Positions 1 to 8,808 of a DNA stretch of 64,000 nucleotides are shown piece after piece. The notes below the pieces were generated by a model. It had not been told where the DNA came from. It worked only from the letters and a program-made list of their open reading frames with translations, and ran no database searches. Origin of the DNA: UBA5158 sp963692955 (GTDB lineage Bacteria > Pseudomonadota > Gammaproteobacteria > DSM-16500). The DNA lies in NCBI GenBank assembly GCA_963692955.1, contig OY843587.1, positions 1,612,001-1,676,000 on the forward strand. Reading direction: 5' to 3'. The first letter of the stretch is position 1, and every line of letters starts with the position of its first letter. The position numbers were made by a program, and so were the translations under genes.

Positions 1-174
1 AATTTAGGCATTCACTATACTTTTCAAGATGAAATAACTTTAGGCGGATTATTCGGTAAAGATAAAGGCGTGTACATCGCTTTAAGCGCTCTGCACTATT
101 CCAATGGCAAATTATCTTCTCACAATTCCGGCATCACCATTCCAGTCATGCTAAATCTCGGCTATCAATTTTAG
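1..174 (+). CDS. pagL: PagL-like lipid A deacylase, C-terminal fragment
   Basis: The 5' part lies outside the window; 57 codons remain, ending in TAG. The translated tail contains HYSNG followed by HNSG, the His-Ser-Asn arrangement of the active site of PagL-type lipid A 3-O-deacylases (acyloxyacyl hydrolases of the outer membrane). It ends in a strand with a terminal Phe (LGYQF), as expected for an outer-membrane beta barrel recognised by BAM. PagL removes the 3-O-linked acyl chain of lipid A and so changes recognition by host innate immunity. The assignment rests on a short fragment. About 97 bases without a gene follow before mrdA. Confidence 0.6.
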   Translation, partial: NLGIHYTFQDEITLGGLFGKDKGVYIALSALHYSNGKLSSHNSGITIPVMLNLGYQF

Positions 175-271
175 AGAAATGCAAATTAAGCAGCTTACAT
201 TTGCACGTTTATAGAACTTAAGCTATTTTCAATGTACACTAACTTTTGCCAATGTAGACAGGTATAAAGGC

Positions 272-2236
272 GTGTATAAACGTACCCCCATCAAGAACTA
301 TCACCACGAAATTCAACTGGTCAGCCAGCGGTCAATCGCCGCGTTAATTATCATGCTTATCCTAGTTATTTTGCTGATTAGCCGCTTGGTTTATTTGCAA
401 TTAGATGAACATACGCTTTACACGACCCTATCGCAAAAAAATTCGCTGGATTTAATTCCGGTCGAACCCACGCGCGGTCTAATCTATGACCGCAATGGAA
501 TTTTATTAGCCGAAAATTTACCGGTATTCAGCTTAGACGTCATTCCTTACAAAGCGGGCAATCTTCCCAAAGCACTGTCAGAAATCGCTAAACTCGTGCC
601 GCTCAACGACACCGATATCGTGCAATTTCAAAAACAATTAAAACAACATCGTCGCTTCGATGAAATCCCTCTCAAGCTGCGCTTGTCCGAAGCCGAAGTC
701 GCAAAGTTTTCAGAAAATTCTTACCGCTTTCCCGGCTTCATCATCAAAGCGCGGTTAATCCGTCACTATCCTTTCGACGCGACCTTCAGCCACGTGCTTG
801 GCTACGTCGGACGCATTAACATTGACGAATTAGACGATATCGATACGACCAACTATAGCGCGACCAACTACATCGGCAAATTAGGTATCGAAAAATATTA
901 TGAAGATGAGTTACACGGCCGAGTCGGATATCAACAAGCGGAAAACGACGCCAGCGGCGAACCTATCCGCGTGTTAAATCAAATTAATCCTATTCCGGGA
1001 AAAAATCTTTTCTTGACTCTCGATAGTCGCTTACAAATCGCAGTCGAAAAATTTTTAGAAGGCCACCGCGGCGCGGTCGTCGCCATTCAACCTGGCACTG
1101 GCCAAGTGCTGGCGCTGGTCAGTCAGCCTGGCTATGACCCCAATTCTTTTGTCGCGGGCATTAGCACGCAAGATTTCACCCTATTGCAAAATTCGCCTGA
1201 TCGTCCGCTTTATAACCGCGCCCTGCGCGGCTTGTACCCCCTCGCCTCGACGATTAAACCGTTCTTTGCGTTAGAAGGCTTGGATTCAGGCTTAATAACG
1301 CCTGCCACCAGCATTTTTGATCCGGGTTGGTTTCAATTAAAAAATAGCGAACATATTTTCCATGACTGGCGCCGCCACGGTCACGGCACCGTTAATTTAA
1401 ATAAAGCTATCATCAATTCATGTGACACCTATTTTTATGAATTAGCGTCACGCTTAGGCATTACTCGCATGGACCATATTTTAGGTGAATTCGGTTTTGG
1501 CGAATTGACCGGTATCGATCTCGATGAAGAATTACCTGGCGTGGTCGCCTCGCCAGCTTGGAAAAAACGTGTTAAAGGTGTGTCTTGGTATGAAGGCGAC
1601 ACGATTATTTCCGGTATCGGTCAAGGCTACATGCAAGCGACACCTCTGCAATTAGCGAACGCTATGTCGATCATCGCCAACGCGGGCGACCGTTATACGC
1701 CGTACTTATTAATGGGTACGCAAGAACCCGGTAAACACTTCGTGCCGCAGCCGCCGACACCGCATTCCAAATTAGTTTTATCCAATCCTAACTATTGGAC
1801 GATAGTCAGCAATGGCCTGCAAGGCGTGGTGAATTCCCCCGAAGGTACCGGCCGTAAATTATCGCATGCGCCTTACACAGTCGCCGCGAAAACGGGTACG
1901 GCGCAAGTTTATTCTTTTAAAAAAAACCATTATGACTTGGAAGAAGGCGAAGAGAGCCAAGATAATATTCCAGAAAAATTACGCGATCACCATTGGCTAA
2001 TCGCTTACGCGCCCGCCGATCATCCGCAAATCGCGATCGCGGTGTTAGTGGAAAGCAGTAACGAAGCCACCGCGATCGCGCGGCAAATTTTAGATTATTA
2101 TTTATTACAGTTACAAAAGTTTTCACCGAACGTGCAAACCAATAACACCGTGGCCAATGAATTGATTAAGCCGCCACGGACCGTTAACACTTTTGATATC
2201 ATGGATACGTTAGGAAACTTAAATGCTCTCAGTTAA
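272..2236 (+). CDS. mrdA: Penicillin-binding protein 2 (peptidoglycan D,D-transpeptidase)
   Basis: This is the elongation-specific transpeptidase that cross-links peptidoglycan together with RodA and MreB in the inner membrane. One N-terminal membrane anchor (about residues 24-45) is followed by the dimerisation domain and the transpeptidase domain. The active-site motifs are visible: STIK (catalytic Ser near 326), SCD, and KTGT (Lys near 540). The length of 654 residues is normal for PBP2. The start is GTG preceded by AAAGG. The reading frame overlaps the next gene, rodA, by 14 bases, so the two are probably translationally coupled. The C-terminal extension after the KTGT domain is ordinary. 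Confidence 0.95.
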   Translation: MYKRTPIKNYHHEIQLVSQRSIAALIIMLILVILLISRLVYLQLDEHTLYTTLSQKNSLDLIPVEPTRGLIYDRNGILLAENLPVFSLDVIPYKAGNLPKALSEIAKLVPLNDTDIVQFQKQLKQHRRFDEIPLKLRLSEAEVAKFSENSYRFPGFIIKARLIRHYPFDATFSHVLGYVGRINIDELDDIDTTNYSATNYIGKLGIEKYYEDELHGRVGYQQAENDASGEPIRVLNQINPIPGKNLFLTLDSRLQIAVEKFLEGHRGAVVAIQPGTGQVLALVSQPGYDPNSFVAGISTQDFTLLQNSPDRPLYNRALRGLYPLASTIKPFFALEGLDSGLITPATSIFDPGWFQLKNSEHIFHDWRRHGHGTVNLNKAIINSCDTYFYELASRLGITRMDHILGEFGFGELTGIDLDEELPGVVASPAWKKRVKGVSWYEGDTIISGIGQGYMQATPLQLANAMSIIANAGDRYTPYLLMGTQEPGKHFVPQPPTPHSKLVLSNPNYWTIVSNGLQGVVNSPEGTGRKLSHAPYTVAAKTGTAQVYSFKKNHYDLEEGEESQDNIPEKLRDHHWLIAYAPADHPQIAIAVLVESSNEATAIARQILDYYLLQLQKFSPNVQTNNTVANELIKPPRTVNTFDIMDTLGNLNALS

Positions 2237-3371
2237 CTTATTCAAACAACATTTTCAAAACCGTGAAAACGGCATGATGACGCAAAACCGTTCCATCTGG
2301 TATTCGATTCATATCGATATTCCATTATTACTTGGAATTTTTTCTTTGATGGCGTTAGGGCTAATTATTTTATATAGCACCAGCAACCAAGATATTTTGA
2401 TTGTCGAACAGCAATCACTGCATACGGGTCTTGCCTTATTCGTGATGTTTATCTTCGCGCAAATCCCGCCAAGGACTTATCAACGGTGGGCGATTTGGAT
2501 TTATTTAGGCGGCGTGATATTGCTATTCGCTGTTCTCATCATGGGTCACATCGGCAAAGGCGCGCAGCGCTGGTTGAATTTAGGCGTGACACGTTTGCAA
2601 CCTTCCGAAGTCATGAAAATCGCTATACCGCTAGTATTAGCGTGGTATTACCACCGCGCGCATTTGCCTTTAACGATCAAAACTATTTTTTTGTCGGGGA
2701 TTATTATTTTTATCCCCGTGCTGCTGACCGCCAAACAACCCGATCTTGGCACCGCGATTTTATTATTAGTCGCCGGGCTTAGCACTTTGTTTCTGGCCGG
2801 ATTAAGCGCCTGGTTTATCACCTCAATGGCAACGATCGCGGCACTCACGGCTCCCGTCTTGTGGTATTTACTGCATGAATATCAGCGCCAACGCGTACTC
2901 ACTTTTTTTAATCCGGAACGCGATCCGTTAGGCGCGGGTTATCACATTATCCAATCCAAAATCGCGATCGGCTCGGGCGGTTTATTTGGCAAAGGCTGGC
3001 TGAATGGCACGCAGTCGCATTTACATTTTTTACCAGAGCATTCCACGGATTTTATTTTCGCGGCGTGCGGTGAAGAATTTGGCTTCATCGGTTGTATGAT
3101 TTTGATCACTTTGTTTATGGTAGTCGTTTTGCGTGGCCTCTACATTACAATTAATGCGCAAGATACTTTTTCTCGTTTGTTAGCTGGCAGTTTAACTTTA
3201 ACATTCTTTGTCTCATTTTTTGTCAATATCGGCATGGTAACTGGAATCTTGCCGGTAGTAGGAATTCCATTACCACTGATTAGCTACGGGGGCTCTTCTA
3301 TGGTAACGTTAATGGCTAGCTTTGGTATCTTGATGTCGATACAAACGCATCGTAAATTATTAACCTCATAA
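2223..3371 (+). CDS. rodA: Rod shape-determining protein RodA (SEDS glycosyltransferase)
   Basis: This SEDS-family polytopic membrane protein polymerises lipid II glycan strands during elongation and is the partner of PBP2. About ten hydrophobic segments are visible. Family motifs include GKGAQRWL near residue 107, the HSTDFIFAACGEEFG loop and the C-terminal GIPLPLISYGGSS. The open frame starts at 2223 inside mrdA, but two in-frame ATGs at 2274 and 2277 match the usual RodA N-terminus better, so the real protein may be about 17 residues shorter. It sits between mrdA and mltB in the classical cell-wall order. Confidence 0.95.
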   Translation: MLSVNLFKQHFQNRENGMMTQNRSIWYSIHIDIPLLLGIFSLMALGLIILYSTSNQDILIVEQQSLHTGLALFVMFIFAQIPPRTYQRWAIWIYLGGVILLFAVLIMGHIGKGAQRWLNLGVTRLQPSEVMKIAIPLVLAWYYHRAHLPLTIKTIFLSGIIIFIPVLLTAKQPDLGTAILLLVAGLSTLFLAGLSAWFITSMATIAALTAPVLWYLLHEYQRQRVLTFFNPERDPLGAGYHIIQSKIAIGSGGLFGKGWLNGTQSHLHFLPEHSTDFIFAACGEEFGFIGCMILITLFMVVVLRGLYITINAQDTFSRLLAGSLTLTFFVSFFVNIGMVTGILPVVGIPLPLISYGGSSMVTLMASFGILMSIQTHRKLLTS

Positions 3372-3381
3372 AGAGTTTTAT

Positions 3382-4386
3382 ATGCCAAACCGAATTTTTT
3401 TAGCATTGTGCTCAGGGATTTTTGCGTTACTGTTTTGCTGTTACGCGTTAGCGGACGCTAGCTTCGTGCAGCGCGCGGACGTGCAGAATTTTATTGAAAA
3501 GATGGTGCATAAATACGGCTTTTCTCGCTCAGAATTAGAAAATGTATTTAGCCAAGTTAAAATCCGTCCGCACGTCATGCAGAGTATCCGGCAGCCGTTA
3601 GAGGCGCAGCCTTGGTATAATTACCAAACGCTTTTCATTACTGAATCGCGGATTCGCGGCGGCGTGGATTTTTGGAACCGCCACGCGGCGGAGTTGGCAC
3701 GCGCTGAAAAACAATATGGCGTGCCCGCGAGTATTATTGTCGCGACGATTGGCGTTGAAACCAAATACGGTAAAAGCAAAGGCGAATACCCGGTCATCGA
3801 CGCGTTAACGAATATTAGTTTTAGCGATTCGCCGCGCCGCGCGTACTTCATCTCTGAGCTCGAAGAATTTTTATTATTGTGCCGCGAACAAAATCTAAAT
3901 CCGCTCAGCATTAAAGGCTCTTACGCCGGCGCGATTGGCCAGCCACAATTTATGCCGAGCAGCTACCGTCATTACGCGGTGAACTTTTCAGGCAATCCCA
4001 AGATCGATCTTTCTGAAAATATCTCAGACATTATTGGCAGCATCGCAAATTATTATCAAAAACACGGTTGGGAAGCGAATCAAATGGTCGTCGTCCCGGC
4101 CTTAATTGAAAAAGAAAAATATAAAAATTATTTGACGCAAACGTCAAAATTAACGATTACTAAAACCGACTTGCAGCATTACGGCATCATGCCTTACGCG
4201 CCAGTCCCAGCGAATCAAAAAATTAAAGTGATTGAGCTGCAAGGTTATCATGGCAATGAATATTGGTTGAGCATGCATAACTTCGATGTGATTAAGCGCT
4301 ATAACGCTAGTAACCTTTACGCGATGGCAGTATATCAATTGAGTTATTACATCACCGCGTTGAAGGAGAAAGAACATCGTGCTTAG
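3382..4386 (+). CDS. mltB: Lytic murein transglycosylase B
   Basis: This enzyme cleaves the MurNAc-GlcNAc bond of peptidoglycan to form 1,6-anhydromuramyl ends. A signal peptide covers about residues 1-24 (FALLFCCYALADA), without a clear lipobox, so it may be soluble rather than lipid-anchored. The SLT-like catalytic region contains GVETKYGKSKGEY with the expected catalytic Glu, then GSYAGAIGQPQFMPSSY, which is typical of MltB. The length of 334 residues is normal. The gap to rodA is 10 bases and the 3' end overlaps rlpA by 8, so the cluster reads as one operon. Confidence 0.92.
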   Translation: MPNRIFLALCSGIFALLFCCYALADASFVQRADVQNFIEKMVHKYGFSRSELENVFSQVKIRPHVMQSIRQPLEAQPWYNYQTLFITESRIRGGVDFWNRHAAELARAEKQYGVPASIIVATIGVETKYGKSKGEYPVIDALTNISFSDSPRRAYFISELEEFLLLCREQNLNPLSIKGSYAGAIGQPQFMPSSYRHYAVNFSGNPKIDLSENISDIIGSIANYYQKHGWEANQMVVVPALIEKEKYKNYLTQTSKLTITKTDLQHYGIMPYAPVPANQKIKVIELQGYHGNEYWLSMHNFDVIKRYNASNLYAMAVYQLSYYITALKEKEHRA

Positions 4387-5317
4387 GATTTTTTTTCGGC
4401 AAGGAGCCGCCGCGCCTTTCCGATTGTTACTAATTCTTGTAACAGTATTGATTTGTGTTTTTATCGCGAGTTGCAGTACCGCACGTAAAGATGGGCCGCC
4501 CAGCTATTACGTCGACGATACGAAAATTCCCAATGCCGTGCCAAAAGTAGAACCACTCGCGAAATACGGCAACATGGCGCATTACAAAGTATTCGGTAAG
4601 CAATATTATGTGATGAATAACAGTCATCATTATGAAGAACAAGGCGTTGCCTCTTGGTATGGCTCGAAATTCCATTCGCACATGACCTCTAGCGGTGAAA
4701 AATACAATATGCTCGCCATGACCGCCGCGCATAAAACTCTACCGTTACCCACTTATGTACGCGTCACCAATTTAACCAACGGACGTCAAGTCATTGTCAA
4801 GGTGAACGACCGCGGACCGTTTGAAGCAAACCGCTTGATTGATTTATCGTACGTCGCCGCGAAGAAACTCGGCATGCTGGGACACGGCACGACACGTGTA
4901 GACGTCAAAGCCATCGACCCCAGCGAAGTGATCATGCATCCTGAAATGATCGCGGTGAAGACGCCGACGCCGAGTAATAATTTCTTATCGCAGCCCGCGC
5001 CGTTGAAGCTCGCGCAATCTAGACCGGCCGCAACACCCACGCAACGCGCCGTGAATCGCTACGTTAAAAATAACAACGCGAAATTATTAGCTTCATCGAC
5101 TTATATTCAAGTCGGCGCGTTCCGTAATCTCCAACACGCAGAAAAATTAAAATCTATTTTATCGAACTTAGTTTCTTCACCCATCGCGATTAATAATTTT
5201 CAAAATATTTATCGCGTGCAAGTCGGCCCCTTTAGAGATTTAGCGTCCGCCGATAAAGTGAATCAAGTATTAAAGTCCGTCGGCTTACACACTGAGCGTG
5301 TGAATAATATCGCGTAG
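4379..5317 (+). CDS. rlpA: RlpA-like lipoprotein (septal lytic transglycosylase, DPBB plus SPOR)
   Basis: RlpA acts on denuded glycan strands at the septum. The N-terminus has a hydrophobic stretch ending in a lipobox-like IASC, so it is probably an outer-membrane lipoprotein. A double-psi beta-barrel domain spans about residues 85-175, with ASWYG, TSSGE and VKVNDRGPF. A SPOR domain follows at about 238-310 (YIQVGAFRN and YRVQVGPF). A Pro/Ala/Thr linker separates them. The start is GTG at 4379, overlapping the mltB stop, with GGAG upstream. Its place in the mrdA-rodA-mltB-rlpA cluster supports the call. Confidence 0.93.
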   Translation: MLRIFFRQGAAAPFRLLLILVTVLICVFIASCSTARKDGPPSYYVDDTKIPNAVPKVEPLAKYGNMAHYKVFGKQYYVMNNSHHYEEQGVASWYGSKFHSHMTSSGEKYNMLAMTAAHKTLPLPTYVRVTNLTNGRQVIVKVNDRGPFEANRLIDLSYVAAKKLGMLGHGTTRVDVKAIDPSEVIMHPEMIAVKTPTPSNNFLSQPAPLKLAQSRPAATPTQRAVNRYVKNNNAKLLASSTYIQVGAFRNLQHAEKLKSILSNLVSSPIAINNFQNIYRVQVGPFRDLASADKVNQVLKSVGLHTERVNNIA

Positions 5318-5339
5318 TCATTAGTTAGAGGAGTAACCC

Positions 5340-6692
5340 ATGTTTAGTTTACTTATTTCTCTTATTGGCGTGTTGATTACTATACTACTCGTGGTCGGCG
5401 TGCATGAACTCGGACATTTTCTCGTCGCGAAATCACTGGGCATAAAAGTATTACGTTTTTCCATAGGCTTTGGCAAAGCGCTGCTGACGTGGCACGATAA
5501 CAGCGGCACGGAATATGTGCTGGCCGCCATACCATTGGGCGGCTATGTTAAAATGCTGGATGAGAACGAAGGGCCGGTCGAAGCGGCCGATGAAGCGAGA
5601 ACTTACAACCGACAACCCTTTTATAAAAAAATGGCGGTGATCGCAGCGGGCCCGTTTTTTAATTTACTCTTCGCGTTTGTACTCTATTGGATTTTATTCA
5701 CGGTCGGTTTTGTTTCCATCGCGCCTATTATCGGTAACGTCACCCCGCATTCCATCGCGGCACAAAGTGGTTTTAAACCGCAGCAAGAAATCATAAAAAT
5801 CAACAACCAAAAAACGACTAGCTGGACCACCGTCGTGATTACGTTGTTGCTGCACACCGGCGACGATAAAAATTTAAAGATAGAATTAAAAAATCCCGAT
5901 GCCACAACCACAGTCAGCAATGTCGACTTAACCAATTGGCATTTAAATCACTTACGCCCTGACCCTTTAGCGAGTCTTGGTATCACACCGTATGAACCAT
6001 TTGTACCGGCTGTCATCGGTAAAGAATTAGTTGACGGCCCGGCGAAAAAAGCCGGCTTGCAAACGGCCGATAAAATTCTAGCTATCAATAACAAGCCCAT
6101 CAAAGATTGGTATGATGTCGTCGACCAAACTCTCATGCATCCAGACGAAGTCTTACCTTTTCAAATCGAGCGCGGCAAAGACAAACTGGTCATTCAAGTT
6201 AACATCGGTAATAAAAGTAATTTCTTCGGCAATAAAACCGGCTTTCTCGGTGTGACGCCTGCGTTTGAATTTCCCAAAGAATTATTACGCCACAACAAAT
6301 ATAATCCCATCGAAGCATTAGGCCACGCTTGGCAAGACGTCGTGTTGTTTACTGACATGAATTTTGTGATTTTAGGTAAAATGCTACTGGGGAAAATTTC
6401 TTTGCAGAGTCTCGGTGGCCCGATCACCATTTTTCAAAGCGCGGGCACGGCGCTCAATAATGGCGTGTTATCATTTTTAAGTTTTCTCGCTTTCTTAAGT
6501 ATTTCTATCGGCATTATCAATGTCGTCCCCATTCCTGGTTTAGATGGCGGTCATTTACTGTTTCAATTTATCGAAATGGTAATACGCCGTCCGTTATCAG
6601 AAAAAACCATGATGCTGTTTTACCGCGTCGGCATGGCATTTTTATTAATAATCATGGTGACTGCTTTTGTAAATGACGTTCTGCGACTTTAG
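5340..6692 (+). CDS. rseP: RIP zinc metalloprotease RseP (site-2 protease)
   Basis: This inner-membrane protease cuts RseA within the membrane to release sigma-E during envelope stress. The zinc motif HELGH lies in the first membrane segment (about residues 22-26). Two PDZ domains follow in the periplasmic region. The third zinc ligand is in PIPGLDGGH near residue 400, and a final membrane segment closes the protein. The 450-residue length is standard. It starts 22 bases after rlpA with GAGGAG-like spacing to ATG. In many gammaproteobacteria rseP lies between dxr and bamA; here it follows the elongasome cluster. Confidence 0.94.
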   Translation: MFSLLISLIGVLITILLVVGVHELGHFLVAKSLGIKVLRFSIGFGKALLTWHDNSGTEYVLAAIPLGGYVKMLDENEGPVEAADEARTYNRQPFYKKMAVIAAGPFFNLLFAFVLYWILFTVGFVSIAPIIGNVTPHSIAAQSGFKPQQEIIKINNQKTTSWTTVVITLLLHTGDDKNLKIELKNPDATTTVSNVDLTNWHLNHLRPDPLASLGITPYEPFVPAVIGKELVDGPAKKAGLQTADKILAINNKPIKDWYDVVDQTLMHPDEVLPFQIERGKDKLVIQVNIGNKSNFFGNKTGFLGVTPAFEFPKELLRHNKYNPIEALGHAWQDVVLFTDMNFVILGKMLLGKISLQSLGGPITIFQSAGTALNNGVLSFLSFLAFLSISIGIINVVPIPGLDGGHLLFQFIEMVIRRPLSEKTMMLFYRVGMAFLLIIMVTAFVNDVLRL

Positions 6693-6819
6693 CGCTATGC
6701 GATTTTGCAAATATGACAAATTTTGATCAAATTTCGCACGCTAATCTTCAAAAGAAAGTACCTAATTCGATCACTATCGGGTAAAATATCAGCAAAAATT
6801 CTTCCTGAGGTCATTTACT

Positions 6820-8058
6820 GTGATAAGTCGAAATGAAAATCTGAAAACCCTAATGTTTGGTGAAAATCAACGCCCAGTTTTTACTTTAGATGGTTCTGCT
6901 AATACCGTAGCGAAAATAAATAAAGTAGCGAGCGCCAAGTTACGCACTAAAGTATTTCCAATCTATCTTTATCTCAAAGATTTAGATGAAACCATGCAAA
7001 CGCCGGTATTAGTAAAATTTATCAAACAGCAAATCTACCATATCATTGGCATTGAAAATGTTTCTACCGAAATTCTAAAAACAATTTTTGATAATTTACC
7101 TTCGACGGTTCAAAAAATTGGTGTTGATTGGGTACCTGATGAGGATAGTTTTAAAATTATTCATAACGCTATCGCTAAGAAAAAACGTGAAGGGCAACTT
7201 ATTGAAGTCATCTGCGGAATAAATGTTTACGGCTGGAAAAAAATTGCTGATCTTTCAAATTTCCGCTTTACTGCCACAACGCTATTGCCCACCCAGCCCA
7301 ACTTAGAAAGAAGTTCTGCCGATCTCATTAAAACCCACTCAGCGGCAGCTCAAGCCATCAAAGAAGAATTCAAAAATGATGACCCTGTGCAACTCCTTTT
7401 AAGACAACGACCACAAGCCATAGATTTTACTACCGCCATCGCAAGACAAGTCTCTGAAGTGGGAGACTTTAAAAGAGAATTAAGTGAATCAAACAAAAAA
7501 CGCAAATTAGACCCCCTACCACAAACTTTATCTCAGCCCTCGACCTTGGAAGCAAAAAAAAGCGTTACTCAAAAACCTAATACCACTCATGCGCCAACTA
7601 GAATTTCAGCACAGCCAATTGCAAGCGTTATCTTTAAGCCTAAACCTTTACTCAGCGATGGCACGCCCTACATACCCACAACACCCACAATACCCACATC
7701 AACCTACATTCCTTTAGCAGCGATACAGTTAGCGCCTGTGTCTTTCGGCTTTCCTCCGTTAGCACCAATACCCCCTTGTGTGCCGCTATCGACAATGTTT
7801 GCAAGTCCTTCTGCTCCAACGTCAACTTTGTTTGCCAGCGCCAGCAGCTCAGCTCCAACACAAGCAGTGCCAGCATTTAATCTTAATTCATCAGGCTATG
7901 GGTATCCTTCGACTGAAGGACTTTTTAGTTCGACGGCTCCTTCAATATTCAGTCTGCCTTCCCAGACAACTAATACTTTGCCATTGCTATCCGTCCCAGA
8001 ATTGCAGGCTAGGTTAGACTCTTTGCGAGCGTTTAACAATTCTATGCACATGAGATGA
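6820..8058 (+). CDS. Unknown protein with LRR-like N-terminus, NLS-like cluster and Pro/Ser-rich tail
   Basis: I do not recognise a named family. The first 160 residues resemble a leucine-rich-repeat-like fold, with a segment of form LPSTVQKIGVDW and a closing IEVICG. Around residues 225-231 there is a basic cluster KKRK flanked by Asn and Leu-Asp, like a eukaryotic nuclear localisation signal. Residues 240-390 are Pro/Ser/Thr/Ala-rich with repeated LF and IF pairs. The protein at 41049 shares the LP-x2-V pattern, the VICG end, a KKRK cluster and a Ser-rich tail, so the two are distant paralogues. The start is GTG with GAGG ten bases upstream, and a TAAAAT -10 candidate lies near 6782. A secreted effector is plausible but unproven. 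Confidence 0.6.
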   Translation: MISRNENLKTLMFGENQRPVFTLDGSANTVAKINKVASAKLRTKVFPIYLYLKDLDETMQTPVLVKFIKQQIYHIIGIENVSTEILKTIFDNLPSTVQKIGVDWVPDEDSFKIIHNAIAKKKREGQLIEVICGINVYGWKKIADLSNFRFTATTLLPTQPNLERSSADLIKTHSAAAQAIKEEFKNDDPVQLLLRQRPQAIDFTTAIARQVSEVGDFKRELSESNKKRKLDPLPQTLSQPSTLEAKKSVTQKPNTTHAPTRISAQPIASVIFKPKPLLSDGTPYIPTTPTIPTSTYIPLAAIQLAPVSFGFPPLAPIPPCVPLSTMFASPSAPTSTLFASASSSAPTQAVPAFNLNSSGYGYPSTEGLFSSTAPSIFSLPSQTTNTLPLLSVPELQARLDSLRAFNNSMHMR

Positions 8059-8131
8059 AATAGTTCTATTTAAAAGTTTTAGTAAGAAAATAAAACTTTT
8101 TTAAAAAATAAATTTTTATAACTTCTCATGT

Positions 8132-8164
8132 GTTAAGTATTCGTTAAGCTTCGTTTACTACTAT
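8132..8164 (+). promoter_or_regulatory. PmrA-like box with -10 element
   Basis: Two TTAAG half-sites lie at 8133-8137 and 8144-8148. The TTAA cores are separated by seven bases (11-base period), the geometry of the PmrA box known from Legionella and Coxiella. Eleven bases after the second TTAA comes TACTAT (8159-8164), a good -10, while no -35 hexamer is evident. The same geometry occurs at 16268-16299 (minus strand) and 28018-28049. It would drive the acidic gene at 8198. Confidence 0.6.
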
Positions 8165-8197
8165 GAAACTCCAAATTAATTATTAAGGGAATGTGCA

Positions 8198-8620
8198 ATG
8201 ACAACCTCACGCAAACCATCCTTAGAAGCAAAAAAGGATGACGAAGTAGTAGCAGAAACCACCGAACAATTAGCAACAACGACTCTAGACGAAAGCAAGC
8301 CGGTCGTAGCTCCAACCGAAGAAACACCTGGCGAAGTTTTTGTTCATGATGGGGATGAAAAAGACGATGTTATTGCCGCAGCTCCTGAAACAACGGAAGA
8401 AACCACTTCTGATGCTGCACCGGTCGTGACTGACGCAGCGAAGGAAGATGCTTCAGTTGAACCCGCCGTCACACCGGAAACGGAAGAAACACCTACAGTG
8501 ACCGTAACCCCAGCGGAAGAAACACCTGCTCCCTCCGTCACTAGCCATTCTCTGTTTTCACAAAGAATTCCTAGCCCGACTCCTACACCCGTTGCTGAAT
8601 ACGAAGCGCCAAGACCGTAA
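8198..8620 (+). CDS. Acidic Thr/Glu/Pro-rich low-complexity protein
   Basis: This 140-residue protein is unknown. It is almost entirely Glu, Thr, Val, Ala and Pro, with repeats of the type EETP and TPAEETP, and should be disordered. No signal peptide or membrane segment is visible. The C-terminus has SHSLFSQ, loosely like the YSLFP segments in the tails of the proteins at 41049 and 42208. AAGGGA lies ahead of the ATG. A PmrA-like promoter lies directly upstream and a strong terminator directly downstream, so it is a single-gene unit. A small secreted protein is a reasonable guess from the promoter, not from the sequence itself. Confidence 0.6.
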   Translation: MTTSRKPSLEAKKDDEVVAETTEQLATTTLDESKPVVAPTEETPGEVFVHDGDEKDDVIAAAPETTEETTSDAAPVVTDAAKEDASVEPAVTPETEETPTVTVTPAEETPAPSVTSHSLFSQRIPSPTPTPVAEYEAPRP

Positions 8621-8632
8621 TTTTAGTTTTTG

Positions 8633-8666
8633 CTGGGCTTCGTCACGCGAAGCCCAGTAGCTTTTT
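8633..8666 (+). terminator. Rho-independent terminator
   Basis: A perfect 10-bp stem CTGGGCTTCG / CGAAGCCCAG with a 5-base loop (8633-8657) is followed by TAGCTTTTT. It ends the transcript of the acidic gene. The GGGCTTCG arm is shared with the palindromes at 50158, 51717, 55141 and 59054. Confidence 0.85.
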
Positions 8667-8713
8667 AAAAAGACAGCTTGCGAATAATGGTAAAAAAATC
8701 TATAGTGCTCATT

Positions 8714-8807
8714 TTCACTCAGGGGAGCCATCTGGCTGAGAGGTTCTGGAAATCAGAACGACCCTAAGCAACCTGATCCGGGTAATACCGGCGTAGGCAG
8801 AAGTGAG
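8714..8807 (+). promoter_or_regulatory. TPP (THI-box) riboswitch
   Basis: The conserved aptamer blocks are present in order: AGGGGAGCC, CTGAGA, ACCCT, AACCTGATC, GGGTAATACC and GGCGTAGG. P1 can be drawn as TTCACT (8714-8719) with AGTGAG (8802-8807). Its 3' strand ends one base before the ATG of thiZ, so there is no room for a terminator. Control is probably translational, by burying the ribosome site when thiamine pyrophosphate is bound. Confidence 0.93.
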
Positions 8808-8808
8808 C

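Noticed and set aside
7661..7705. Short repeats (CACCCACAATACCCACA) as a CRISPR-like or tandem array
   Set aside because: They encode Thr-Pro repeats within the reading frame and have no spacers.
7652..8017. Overlapping frames on both strands inside the 6820 gene
   Set aside because: They arise from the low-complexity Pro/Ser region; no starts with ribosome sites.
8344..8541. 65-codon frame on the minus strand, Val/Ser/Thr-rich
   Set aside because: It is the mirror of the repetitive acidic gene at 8198 and mirrors its codon repeats.
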